Positions 8,637 to 17,546 of a stretch of DNA of 64,000 nt are shown one piece after another. Under the pieces are notes generated by a model. The model did not search any database, was not told the origin of the DNA, and worked only from the letters and a program-made list of their open reading frames with translations. Source of the DNA: Rhizobium mesoamericanum STM3625 (lineage in GTDB: Bacteria > Pseudomonadota > Alphaproteobacteria > Rhizobiales > Rhizobiaceae); contig NZ_HF536772.1 in NCBI RefSeq assembly GCF_000312665.1, positions 3,333,166-3,397,165 of the forward strand, given 5' to 3'. Position 1 is the stretch's first letter. Every line of letters begins with the position of its first letter. Both the position numbers and the translations under genes were made by a program.

Positions 8637-9622
8637 TTAATCTTCGGGCTCCGGTGCATTTGGCTCCTCCTCATCGGGATAACCTGCCTCCAGAAACTCT
8701 TCGGCCTGGAGATAGGCGTAGGCTTCGAGCCTGAGATCGACCTCCAGGATATGCACTGCACAGCCCCCGAAAGATTCTCTTACTGGTTCGGCATATGAAT
8801 AGCTTGCCCAGGGGAAGAGCTTGATCATGACCTCATGGAGACTGTGGGCGCGCAGGTAATAGTTGATCTGCTCATCCGGTTCTTCCTCCGGGCCTTCGCC
8901 AAAATAGATGCGCAGATTGCTGAAGATCGCAGTTGCATCGATCCACTCGTCCCATACAAAAAAGTTATCTCGTCCCGGACTTCCTCCATCAATTGCCGAT
9001 CAAGCGCAAAGGCGAAGCGCATCAGGGACTCTGGATCGGAAGGCACAGCCTCTTCAAAACAGAGCCTGGCAGATGCATTCAGCATGTTGGCTGCCGGAAC
9101 GGTGATCGCCCATTTGCCATCGGTTTCAGTGCATAGCTTCGTCTCAACAAGTTGCCACAGCATTAGTCCGGATTCTGGGTCGACTAGGATCACAAAGACC
9201 GTCAATGCGTGCTTCCTCCAGTAGTCCAAGTGGCCCTTCTCTCCGTGATGGCGGTAGCCGCCCTTGTCCGTTTGGGACGGCATCAGCCTGATCTGCAGCG
9301 GCAGAAATCTGTCCGTGGGCCAACCGCTGTCGAGGATTTCGGCTCGTGCATCGATGCCGATACTTCTATCCTGCAAACGGCGGAAGGACCATTTGAAGTC
9401 CCGGACGAATACTTTCTCGATCGCCTCGATTGCGGCGTGCGTTACCAGATCCGGCTGGTCGTGCTCTCTTTTCCCATGGCGCAGCCGCCGAGGTGGTATT
9501 GGCGGCAGGATCCAATGTCGAACGGCCGAAAAGAAACTCAAGGCTGCTTGGAGCCAGGTTCCAATCTCGATCAGCCCTGCGCCGAGAAGTCGAAGCATTG
9601 CAAGATTGCCGTTACGAAACAC
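8637..9622 (-). pseudogene. DUF4365-family gene interrupted by a frameshift
   Basis: The upstream frame holds GIDARAEI, LPLQIRLM, YWRKH and VFVILVDPE, which match the DUF4365 domain, a nuclease-like fold with an acidic GID-E and Q-I-K/R core. The downstream frame (8637 to about 8960) encodes DEWIDATAIFSNLRIYFGEG and continues with SFGGCAVHI, which reads as the natural C-terminus. The break lies in the T6 run (A6 on the + strand, 8958-8963): one more T would restore a continuous protein. So the gene is frameshifted, or it uses programmed slippage, or the base count is wrong. The true start is unclear; the first ~40 residues from 9622 overlap the hyfI end and do not look like the family. DUF4365 proteins have been associated with defence-type loci, but nothing nearby supports that here. 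Confidence 0.65.
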
Positions 9623-10145
9623 GGCCTCCTTGGTTCATCTGCTCAAGCAGCGCGAGCAGACCTTTGAGGATATCCGTCGGAGAAGGCGGACAGCCCGGAA
9701 TATGGAGGTCCACCGGCACAACCGTCGTAGCTCCGCCGAGGACCGCATAGCTGCCGGCAAAGCAGCCGCCATCGCGGGCGCAGCCGCCCACGGCGACCAC
9801 CCATTTGGGATCTGGTGTGGCGTTGTATGTCCGCTCTAGCGCTTCCCGCATGTTCTTCGTCACCGGTCCGGTCACGATGAGGACATCGGCATGCCGCGGC
9901 GAGGCGACGAAACGAATGCCGAAACGCTCGATATCGTAGAAGGCGTTGCTGAGGGCATGCAGTTCAAGCTCGCAGCCGTTGCAGGAACCGGCGTCGACGG
10001 CGCGGACCGACAGGCTGCGGCCAAGCCGGCGACGCGCTGCCGAGTCGATGGAAGCGGCGAGTTCTTCCATCGCAGCGTCGGAACGCGGTGGTGCCTGCTC
10101 GGTCAGCGGCTGTCGGATCAGGCTTTGAAAGAGGAGTTTTCGCAT
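9612..10145 (-). CDS. hyfI: Hyf-type NADH-quinone oxidoreductase subunit B-like iron-sulfur protein
   Basis: This 177-residue protein is homologous to HyfI/HycG and NuoB. All expected ligands of the proximal [4Fe-4S] cluster are present: C55 and C58 (CNGCE), C122 with C128 close by (GGCARDGGC), and C152 (IPGCPPSP). It would be the small electron-transfer subunit at the membrane-arm junction. It is the last gene of the hyfBCEFGI run, 12 bases after hyfG. No HyfH or HyfA ferredoxin gene is found in the run, so the way electrons reach this cluster is not apparent. Confidence 0.9.
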   Translation of the reverse strand: MRKLLFQSLIRQPLTEQAPPRSDAAMEELAASIDSAARRRLGRSLSVRAVDAGSCNGCELELHALSNAFYDIERFGIRFVASPRHADVLIVTGPVTKNMREALERTYNATPDPKWVVAVGGCARDGGCFAGSYAVLGGATTVVPVDLHIPGCPPSPTDILKGLLALLEQMNQGGRVS

Positions 10146-10157
10146 GACGGGCAGCCT

Positions 10158-11669
10158 TCAAAGATCATGGCCGGAATAGGAGCAGTTGAACGATTTGTTG
10201 CACAGGGGGAAGTCGGCGACGATGTTGCCTTCGATCGCGGCTTCCAGAAGCGGCCACTGGAACCAGGACGGATCGCGCAGATGGCAGCGATCTATCCTTG
10301 TCCCGGCAAGCCGAAGCCAGACCAAGACATCGCCCCGGAATCCCTCGACTAGCGCCATCCCCTCGCGTAACTCGTCGAACTCAGGGATCTCGCTGCGGAG
10401 CGGGCCGTGCGGAAGTTGATCCAGTATCTGGCCGATCAGCGACAGGCTCTGCTCGACCTCGCGAATGCGGATCCAGACCCGCGCATTCACGTCGCCTTCG
10501 ACGAGCAGCGGAACCTTGAAGCTAAGTACATCGTAGGGCGCATAGCGCAGGGCGTTCCGGGCATCGAAGCCGCGCCCGGACGCGCGACCGACATAGCCGC
10601 CGACGCCGTACTGGCCGGCAAGGTTCGGTCGGAGCCTGCCGGTGGCAACGGTCCGATCCTGAAGCGAGGCGGTATTTTCGTAGAGCTCGACCAATGCCGG
10701 GAAGCGCTGGCCGATCTCAGCAAGCAGTGCCCGGAGCGCCGCCACCATCTCCGGATTCAGGTCCTGGGTAACGCCGCCGGGCGTAATGCGGTCGCGCATC
10801 AGCCGGTGGCCGAAGGCAGCATCCGCGGCGCGTAGGACGCGTTCGCGCAGCACGGCGCAATGGGCCTGCATTAGCGGAAACGCGGCATCGTTGCAGATGG
10901 CGCCGATATCGCCGAGGTGATTGGCGAGCCGTTCCATCTCGGCCATGAGCGCCCGGAGCCAGAGGGCGCGCGGCGGAACGTTAATGCCCAGCGCAGCCTC
11001 TACCGCCCTCGAGAAGGCATAGGCATAGGCAACCGTGCTGTCGCCGGATGTCCGTCCGGCAAGCTGCGCTGCCCTGCTAATATCAGCGCCGGCCATCAAT
11101 CCCTCGATCCCCTTGTGGACATATCCGAGGCGCTCTTCGAGACGAACGACCGTTTCGCCGTTTGCCGTGAACCGGAAATGTCCCGGCTCGATGATACCGG
11201 CATGCACCGGACCAACAGGGATCTGGTGCAGGCTCTCGCCGTCCGCGCGCAGGAACTCGTAGGCAGGCGCGTCGGGGAGGGAAGCCGCACTTTCGCCGAG
11301 TGGGAAGCGGAGATCCCACCGGCCGTGGTCGAGCCAGGGACGGCTGTCCGGCAGATCCTGTGGTTCGAGGCCGGTCAGATCCCGCACCGCTCGCTCCAGG
11401 CGAAGTGCTGGCGGGTGATGCCGGGCGACGGAAGGATAGCCGCCTTCCAGCCCCTCCAGGCTAATGACGGCGACTGCATTATCCGCCTCTTCGAGCAACG
11501 CAATATGGACGGTATTGCGCTCGCCCCAGAGGCCAAGCAGGGTCAGGCGTCCCTCCGCGAGTGCGGTCGCCGCAGAATTCCACGTCCGGGGATCGACAAT
11601 GGCGCGCTGCCACGGACGATGATGGTGAACCGGTTGGCTTGTCTGAATGAGATCGCTCAGCATCGGCAT
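10158..11669 (-). CDS. hyfG: Hyf-type large subunit (NuoC-NuoD-like), lacking Ni ligands
   Basis: This 503-residue protein fuses a NuoC-like N-terminal domain (about residues 1-130) to a hydrogenase-large-subunit/NuoD-like domain, as in HyfG and HycE. In a [NiFe] hydrogenase the first metal motif is RxCGxC; here it reads R206-T-S-G-D-S211, with both cysteines absent. The C-terminal DPCxxC motif is replaced by DFPLCNKSFNC, where C490 and C496 have the wrong spacing and no DPC. The protein therefore should not bind the NiFe centre and resembles energy-converting-hydrogenase-related (Ehr) complexes. It lies 15 bases after hyfF and 12 before hyfI. Confidence 0.9.
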   Translation of the reverse strand: MPMLSDLIQTSQPVHHHRPWQRAIVDPRTWNSAATALAEGRLTLLGLWGERNTVHIALLEEADNAVAVISLEGLEGGYPSVARHHPPALRLERAVRDLTGLEPQDLPDSRPWLDHGRWDLRFPLGESAASLPDAPAYEFLRADGESLHQIPVGPVHAGIIEPGHFRFTANGETVVRLEERLGYVHKGIEGLMAGADISRAAQLAGRTSGDSTVAYAYAFSRAVEAALGINVPPRALWLRALMAEMERLANHLGDIGAICNDAAFPLMQAHCAVLRERVLRAADAAFGHRLMRDRITPGGVTQDLNPEMVAALRALLAEIGQRFPALVELYENTASLQDRTVATGRLRPNLAGQYGVGGYVGRASGRGFDARNALRYAPYDVLSFKVPLLVEGDVNARVWIRIREVEQSLSLIGQILDQLPHGPLRSEIPEFDELREGMALVEGFRGDVLVWLRLAGTRIDRCHLRDPSWFQWPLLEAAIEGNIVADFPLCNKSFNCSYSGHDL

Positions 11670-11684
11670 ATCCGGCTCCTCCGA

Positions 11685-13148
11685 TCACCGCAGCAGGTTG
11701 GCGATATGCTGGAACCAGGAAACCAGCGGAGGCGGCAGGAAGATGCCGGCGCCGAGAACCAGAGCTAGATGCGCATACATCGGGACATAGGATGCCTCCC
11801 CCGGAGCGAAACTGCCTCGCGGCTGACCGAAGGCCACCCCGGTCAGCCGCAGAAGCAGGGCCCCGAATGCCACAAGCAGCCCGAAAACGAGAGGGATTGC
11901 AAGCAGCGGATGCGTGGCGAAGGTGGAGCTGACGATCAGGAACTCGCTCATGAAGATGCCCATTGGCGGTAGGCCGGTAATGGCGACGACCCCGGCGAGC
12001 AATCCCCAGCCCAGACCCGGATGCGTCTCAGTCAGGCCCCGGATGGCGGAAAGTCTTTGGGTTCCCTTGATCTGAGCAACATGGCCGACGGCGAAAAAGA
12101 TCGCAGATTTGGTAAGCGAGTGCATGACCATGTGCAACAGCCCTGCAAAATTGGCGAGCGGCCCACCAAGTCCAAAGGCGAAGACGATGATGCCCATGTG
12201 CTCGATCGAGGAATAGGCAAACAGGCGTTTGATGTCGCGGCGACGGTAGAGCATGAAGGCTGCAAAGATCAGCGACGTGAGCCCCATTGTCATCATCAAC
12301 GGCCCGGCGGCGATCGCTTCGGGACTGACGGAAAGCAGGATCTTGAAGCGGAGGACGGCATAGAGCGCGACGTTCAGCAAAAGGCCGGAAAGCACTGCCG
12401 AGATCGGCGTCGGCCCCTCGGCATGCGCATCCGGCAGCCAGGCATGCAGCGGTGCAAGGCCGACCTTGGTGCCATAGCCGAGCAACAGGAAAACGAAAGC
12501 GACGTTGAGGAGCGCCGGATCGAAGGCTGCGGCATGCTTGACCAGGATGGTCCAGACCATGGCGTCATAACCTTCGCCGACGACGGGCTGTGCGGCGAGA
12601 TAGACAAGAATGGTGCCGAAGAGCGCAAAGGCGATACCGACACTTCCGAGGATGAAATATTTCCAGGCAGCTTCAAGCGCCTCGTGCGTGCGATAGATGC
12701 CGACCATCAGCACCGTCGTCAGCGTTGCAAGCTCGACCGCCACCCACATCAACCCGATATTGTTCGAGACGAAGGCGAGGTTCATGCCGAACATCATGAT
12801 TTGGTACATGGCATGATAGAAACGCAGGTTCGCCGGCGTCAGCCGCCCCGTATCGAGTTCGTGTGCGATATAGCTCGCGCTGAATATGCTGGTGGTGAAC
12901 CCGACGAAGGCGTTGAGGACTATAAAGACGACGTTGAGATCGTCGACGAGCAGGTATTGTCCCGGCTCGCGCCGTTCAGTGACGAACAGCGAAATAGCGG
13001 CGAGCAGTGTCAAAAGGGTTGCAAGCACATTGAGCCGTGCGGTGATCCTGTAGCCGGGCAAAAGAGCCAGAAGCGCTGCCGCGACGACCGGGATCACGAG
13101 GACAGCCGCCACCGCATCGAAGGCGAACGAAAGGGATGGCGCGTTCAC
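11685..13148 (-). CDS. hyfF: Hyf-type proton-translocating membrane subunit (NuoN/M-like)
   Basis: This 487-residue polytopic membrane protein has the Mrp-antiporter fold shared by HyfF, NuoN and NuoM. The characteristic segments are the Glu-containing VAVELATL, LLGYGTKVGLAPLHAWLPDAH with the conserved Lys, and YSSIEHMG. These residues line the proton or sodium path in complex I relatives. It starts with an ATGA overlap with hyfE and is 15 bases upstream of hyfG. It is one of two large antiporter-like subunits in this run, the other being HyfB. Confidence 0.9.
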   Translation of the reverse strand: MNAPSLSFAFDAVAAVLVIPVVAAALLALLPGYRITARLNVLATLLTLLAAISLFVTERREPGQYLLVDDLNVVFIVLNAFVGFTTSIFSASYIAHELDTGRLTPANLRFYHAMYQIMMFGMNLAFVSNNIGLMWVAVELATLTTVLMVGIYRTHEALEAAWKYFILGSVGIAFALFGTILVYLAAQPVVGEGYDAMVWTILVKHAAAFDPALLNVAFVFLLLGYGTKVGLAPLHAWLPDAHAEGPTPISAVLSGLLLNVALYAVLRFKILLSVSPEAIAAGPLMMTMGLTSLIFAAFMLYRRRDIKRLFAYSSIEHMGIIVFAFGLGGPLANFAGLLHMVMHSLTKSAIFFAVGHVAQIKGTQRLSAIRGLTETHPGLGWGLLAGVVAITGLPPMGIFMSEFLIVSSTFATHPLLAIPLVFGLLVAFGALLLRLTGVAFGQPRGSFAPGEASYVPMYAHLALVLGAGIFLPPPLVSWFQHIANLLR

Positions 13149-13810
13149 TTCCGCCTCCTCCCCCTGAAATCGTCGAGCGCTCTGACATCGACGGTATCGA
13201 ACCGTTCGCGGATGCGGAACAGGAAGACGCCGATGACGATGAAGGCGATCAGGATCGAGAAGGCGACGCTGATCTCGACGACGAGCGGCATGCCCTTGGC
13301 GCCGGTTGCGGCAAGCACCAGCCCATTTTCGAGCGACATGAAGCCGACGACCTGGCTGACTGCATTGCGGCGCGTGACCATGATCAGCAATCCGAGTAGC
13401 AGAACAGAAAGGGCGAAGGCGAGATCTTCACGGGCAAGCGGATCGGCCTGCGGCGTGACGCGCAGCATCACCACGATCGAAAGCGCGACGAGCCCGATCC
13501 CGGCTAGCATGGTGGGTCCGATCCCGACGACCGTCTCGATCTCGCGATGTATGCCGAGTTGGCGGATCATGCGGTGGAGCACCACCGGAATGAGGGTGGC
13601 CTTGAAGATGAGGGCGATGGCCGCGGTCACGTAGAGATGCGGCGCATCTTGCACGAAAGCCTGCCAGGCGACCGACAGCGTCAGCACCAGCGAGTGCAGC
13701 GCAAACATGTTGAGCAGGGCGTAGAGACGATCCTGGTAGAGCATCATCATGCTCACCAGCACCAGCCCGCCGGCGAGCATGTGGGCAATGTCGAAGACCG
13801 GACCATTCAT
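13145..13810 (-). CDS. hyfE: Hyf-type membrane subunit (HyfE, NuoK-like)
   Basis: This 221-residue, very hydrophobic protein has about six membrane segments and matches HyfE. Its C-terminal half resembles NuoK, with VGFMSLENGLVLA carrying the conserved Glu of the family. The ATG at 13808-13810 is chosen because it overlaps the hyfC stop by one base; the longer upstream reading frame runs antisense through hyfC and is not protein-like. The stop overlaps the hyfF start by 4 bases, so the run is tightly coupled. Confidence 0.88.
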   Translation of the reverse strand: MNGPVFDIAHMLAGGLVLVSMMMLYQDRLYALLNMFALHSLVLTLSVAWQAFVQDAPHLYVTAAIALIFKATLIPVVLHRMIRQLGIHREIETVVGIGPTMLAGIGLVALSIVVMLRVTPQADPLAREDLAFALSVLLLGLLIMVTRRNAVSQVVGFMSLENGLVLAATGAKGMPLVVEISVAFSILIAFIVIGVFLFRIRERFDTVDVRALDDFRGRRRK

Positions 13811-14766
13811 CAAAGGCTCCTCGACACGAACCGCAGGAGGGTGGCAAGCAAGGCAAACATGAGTGCAGCGCCTAGGAACTCCGGGACACGGAAGACCCGC
13901 ATCTTGGCAACTGAGGTTTCGAACAGGGCAAGAAGCGAGCCTGCGATCGCGAGCTTGGCAAGATAGGCGATGAACCCCACCGAATAGGCGGCCGGTCCCG
14001 CTTCGCCGGTCGCAAGTTTCCACGGCACGAATATGCAAGCGATCAGCGAAATGTAGAGGAGCAGCTTGAGCGATGCTGCCAATTCGATCATCGCGAGATG
14101 TCGCCCGGAATACTCGAGCACCATGGCCTCATGCACCATGGTAAGTTCCAGATGGGTCGCCGGATTGTCGACCGGGATCCGGGCATTTTCGGCCACCGCC
14201 ACCATAACAAGGGCCACGAGTGCAATCGCAAGGGAAACCCGCAAGCCCACCGCGGGTGAGCTCATGAATGCGGCCATGGTCGAAAGCTGCGTCGAGCCGG
14301 CAACGAGCGCCAGCGCGAAGATGATAAGCAGCATCGAAGGTTCGGCAAGTGTCGCGATCATCACTTCGCGGCTTGAACCGATGCCCCCGAAGCTGGTGCC
14401 GACATCCATGCCGGCGAGCGCCAAGAAGAAGCGCGCGCTGCCCAGAAGGGCGATGATCGCGATCAGGTCGGCCGTCCAACTGAAGATCAGGCCGGTCGCG
14501 AATGTCGGGATAACGGCGGCCGCCACCCATGTCGAGGCGAAGATCAGGTAAGGCGCTACCCTGAAAAGCCAGGAGGCGTTCTCTGCAACCACGGCCTCCT
14601 TGCGAAAGAGCCGTAGGAGATCCCGATAAGGCTGGATCAGCGAAGGACCCTGCCGGCGCAATAGCCGCGCCTTGACCTTGCGGATGAGACCCGTCAGCAG
14701 CGGCGCGAGCAGGACGACAAGCGCCATTTGGCAAGCCTGAACGAGAAGAGCGGAGATCATGACCAT
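13810..14766 (-). CDS. hyfC: Hyf-type membrane subunit (NuoH-like)
   Basis: This 318-residue membrane protein is homologous to HyfC/HycD and NuoH. It contains RRQGPSLIQPYRDLLRLFRKE near residue 38, the signature of the family, and acidic loop residues in TSFGGIGSSRE and NPATHLELTMVHE. NuoH-type subunits connect the electron-transfer module to the antiporter-like arm. It overlaps hyfB by 10 bases upstream and hyfE by one base downstream. Confidence 0.91.
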   Translation of the reverse strand: MVMISALLVQACQMALVVLLAPLLTGLIRKVKARLLRRQGPSLIQPYRDLLRLFRKEAVVAENASWLFRVAPYLIFASTWVAAAVIPTFATGLIFSWTADLIAIIALLGSARFFLALAGMDVGTSFGGIGSSREVMIATLAEPSMLLIIFALALVAGSTQLSTMAAFMSSPAVGLRVSLAIALVALVMVAVAENARIPVDNPATHLELTMVHEAMVLEYSGRHLAMIELAASLKLLLYISLIACIFVPWKLATGEAGPAAYSVGFIAYLAKLAIAGSLLALFETSVAKMRVFRVPEFLGAALMFALLATLLRFVSRSL

Positions 14767-16772
14767 AGCGCCAGCACCAGAAGCAGGAAAACAAGCGCGA
14801 GGAAGACGAGGCTCAGATAACGCCGGATCGAGAGGAATTGCAGGCGGTTGAGCTTTTCGGCGGCAAACCCGACGGCGCCTGTGATCGGCACGTAGAGCCC
14901 TTCCCAGATGAGGTCTTGTTGCTCGACAGAAAAGGTGGCTGGTCTGAGATCGCCGGGGGCGGGCATATCGACCCGCTCGCGGGCACGCAAGGCGAGTGTG
15001 CCGAAGACGCGCCTGACAGGCTGGGCAAAACTTCCCGCGGTATATTGTGTCGAGGGGCTGCTTTCGGGAAAACCGCAGTCCCAGGCGGCACTACGACGAA
15101 GCGTCCGCGAGGCGTAGCGATGGACGATAAAGATCGTCGCGGAGGCCGAGACGGCGATGAACAGGAAGACCAGCAGGCCATTATAGGAACTGCGGCTCTC
15201 AGCGATCGGTACGATCGACAGCCACGGGATGTCCATCTGCCGCGGCATCCGCTCACCGACCAAGGAAAACACGACGGGCGAGACACCGTCGATGATGGCC
15301 CCCGGCAGGATGCCGGTTAATAGGCACAGTCCCGCAAGCACGCACATGGCGGCAAGCGAGAAATGATCCACTTCCGCAACCTCGTCCGCGGAAGCTGTGC
15401 GTGGGCGGCCGAGAAAGGTGATACCGAAAGCCTTGATGAAACAGGCTGCGGCGAGCGCCGCCGACAGAGCCAGCAGACCGCCCACTGCCGGTACGGCGAT
15501 CTTCAGCGCCCATTGCGGTAGATCGGGGCTTTGCAGAATGGCCTGGAAGACCAACCATTCCGAAGCGAATCCGTTGAACGGCGGAAGGGCAGAAATCGAA
15601 ACGCAGCCGACAAGGAAGGTGAAAGAGGTGATGGGCATGTGGTGGATGAGACCGCCGAGCTTCTCCATGTCCCGCGCGCCAGTTGCCGTCAAAACGGCGC
15701 CGGCGCCGAAAAACAGAAGGCTCTTGAAGAACGAATGGTTAAGGACATGGAACAGCGCCGCAGTCAGCGCCAGTGCGGCGGCCAGGCCCATGCCGTCTGC
15801 CTTGAATGCCAGCGCCAGCCCAAGGCTAACGAAAATCACACCGATATTCTCGATTGTGCTGTAGGCGAGTAGGCGTTTGAGGTCGCGTTCCATCAAGGCA
15901 TGTAGAATGCCGAACGCCGCAGTCCCTGCGCCCAGCATGAGGACAATGAGCCCCGACCACCACATCGACGTACCGAGGAGATCGAAGGTAATGCGGATGA
16001 AGCCATATATCGCGATTTTCGTCATGATGCCGCTCATCAGGGCCGAGACGTGGCTCGGTCCGGCGGGATGGGCCAGAGGCAGCCAGACATGCAAGGGCAC
16101 GAGCCCCGCCTTGGAGCCGGCGCCAAGCAGCAGGAGGATCAGGACCAGGCCTGCCGTGAGCGGTGCATGTTCAGCCGCGCGCATGGTGGCAAAACCGTAG
16201 GCGCCCTTAGGTCCGGCAAGCAGGCCGAAGGCAAGCAGCAGAGTCAGCGTCCCGAAGCTTGCCATCACGATATAGAGATAACCCGCTCTGCGATTGTCGG
16301 CATTGCGGTGGTGCGCCATCACCAGGGCCCAGGAGGCGAGCGACATGAATTCCCACGAGATCAGGAACGTGAACGCATCGTCGGCCAGCAGTACCAGAAT
16401 CATGCCTGCGATGAAGGCTGGAAAAAACGGCAGCACCCGGTGCGGTGCGTGTTCGTGCCGGCCGTAACCGAGACCGTAGAGGCTGGAAAGCAGACTGCCG
16501 AGATTAGCCACGAGGAGAAAGAAGGACGAGAGCGCGTCGAGCCGGAAATGAGCGCCGAGCCACGGTAGGCCGATAGGAAGGACGAGGGTCGGCGCGTCGA
16601 CGATAGATGTCGCGAGATGCATCAGGCTGGTTGCGAAAGCAATGGCCGAGGGCAGGAGGCACAGACCGTAGATTGCTGGGGTCGCCCGGTGCGACCGCCC
16701 CATCAAAACCCCGAGCGCCCCCGTCAGCAAGAACATGACAACGCATGACAGGATGACGGAGAGGGATGTCAT
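14757..16772 (-). CDS. hyfB: Hyf-type proton-translocating membrane subunit (NuoL-like)
   Basis: This 671-residue polytopic protein is the HyfB/HycC homologue. The antiporter core is visible as SWEFMSLASWALV with the conserved Glu, GSKAGLVPLHVWLPLAHPAGPSHVSALMSG with the conserved Lys and His, and YSTIENIGVIF. A C-terminal extension continues to about residue 671, as in HyfB. It is the first structural gene and its ATG overlaps the stop of the XRE regulator by 4 bases. With HyfF it gives the complex two potential ion-pumping modules. Confidence 0.92.
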   Translation of the reverse strand: MTSLSVILSCVVMFLLTGALGVLMGRSHRATPAIYGLCLLPSAIAFATSLMHLATSIVDAPTLVLPIGLPWLGAHFRLDALSSFFLLVANLGSLLSSLYGLGYGRHEHAPHRVLPFFPAFIAGMILVLLADDAFTFLISWEFMSLASWALVMAHHRNADNRRAGYLYIVMASFGTLTLLLAFGLLAGPKGAYGFATMRAAEHAPLTAGLVLILLLLGAGSKAGLVPLHVWLPLAHPAGPSHVSALMSGIMTKIAIYGFIRITFDLLGTSMWWSGLIVLMLGAGTAAFGILHALMERDLKRLLAYSTIENIGVIFVSLGLALAFKADGMGLAAALALTAALFHVLNHSFFKSLLFFGAGAVLTATGARDMEKLGGLIHHMPITSFTFLVGCVSISALPPFNGFASEWLVFQAILQSPDLPQWALKIAVPAVGGLLALSAALAAACFIKAFGITFLGRPRTASADEVAEVDHFSLAAMCVLAGLCLLTGILPGAIIDGVSPVVFSLVGERMPRQMDIPWLSIVPIAESRSSYNGLLVFLFIAVSASATIFIVHRYASRTLRRSAAWDCGFPESSPSTQYTAGSFAQPVRRVFGTLALRARERVDMPAPGDLRPATFSVEQQDLIWEGLYVPITGAVGFAAEKLNRLQFLSIRRYLSLVFLALVFLLLVLALWS

Positions 16773-17083
16773 GGAAGCGACCTCGCCTTACTTTCGGGGC
16801 CAGATGACGTTCCTGTCCTGTCTTCGGGTGGTTTGGCTCTCGTTTTTAGCCGGACCCCACGTCCGCCATCGATACTGGCGGCCCCCTCGTTGATGAGTTC
16901 GATCCCGGCACTCTCCAGAGCGGCTAGCAACCGCATCAGCGACTCCACGTTGCCGCGAACGACGTCGACGCTTGCTTCCATACGCTGGACCGTTGGAACC
17001 GAAATTCCCGCCAGCTCGGCCAGTTGGCGCTGGTCGATGCCGAGGAGGGCCCTTGCAGCCCGCATCTGAGCTGCAGTGATCAC
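16769..17083 (-). CDS. XRE-family helix-turn-helix regulator heading the hyf-like operon
   Basis: This 104-residue protein has an N-terminal HTH at about residues 4-60 (ALLGIDQRQLAELAGISVPT), of the lambda-repressor type. The rest is short and basic, with no recognisable sensor domain. The stop overlaps the start of hyfB (ATGA), so regulator and complex are translated together. Autoregulation of the operon is the simplest reading, but no operator is evident. Confidence 0.83.
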   Translation of the reverse strand: MITAAQMRAARALLGIDQRQLAELAGISVPTVQRMEASVDVVRGNVESLMRLLAALESAGIELINEGAASIDGGRGVRLKTRAKPPEDRTGTSSGPESKARSLP

Positions 17084-17546
17084 GATTGAACGATCGCCTA
17101 TCTTCCATGAGCCCTGAAATTTGCAGCATACAATATATTTAGTGATGTCTCAAATTCGAATCTTGATGTATCTGATGCAGTCCTTACGGAGCGTAGAATC
17201 GGCCCGGCGGCCCCGAAGCCTGTGTCCAAGCGGTGTTCCGCTCCCACGCCATCCTTCCTGCCTTGATCTGTGATCGGCTTTCTACGGACGAGCAACGGGA
17301 GTTTCCCCATGGAGAGTACATTGGAGTTTCTCACAACTGGGAGTCCGGTCGTGAGTTTCACCGGCATTGGCCTGATGAGGTCGAGGCTCAGATCGTTTTG
17401 GGAGAGTCTTAGACCTCGTGCGAAGGTGAATGCTGTCGCCGAGCGCTTTGCTTTCACATAACGCTAACGGATTGTTCGCCTGCCGTCGGTTTGAACGAAC
17501 AGTGGTCAAGCGCGTTTCTTGCTGGGACGAACAGAGGAGAAACCCG
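17084..17546. other. 463-base region without a convincing gene
   Basis: This stretch separates the XRE-hyf operon (leftward) from the DUF992 gene (rightward) and must hold both promoters. An A/T-rich patch near 17125-17175 is the best candidate for the leftward promoter. Open frames exist on both strands between about 17098 and 17460, including a 119-codon minus-strand frame, but none has a ribosome-binding site or a family I recognise. It could be an old mobile-element scar. Confidence 0.4.

Noticed and set aside
12021..13634. Long 537-codon plus-strand frame through the hyf genes
   Set aside because: It is antisense to hyfF/hyfE, is extremely charged and has no family; the minus-strand genes have clear homologues.
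17098..17457. 119-codon minus-strand frame
   Set aside because: No ribosome-binding site and no recognised family; kept only as an unexplained region.
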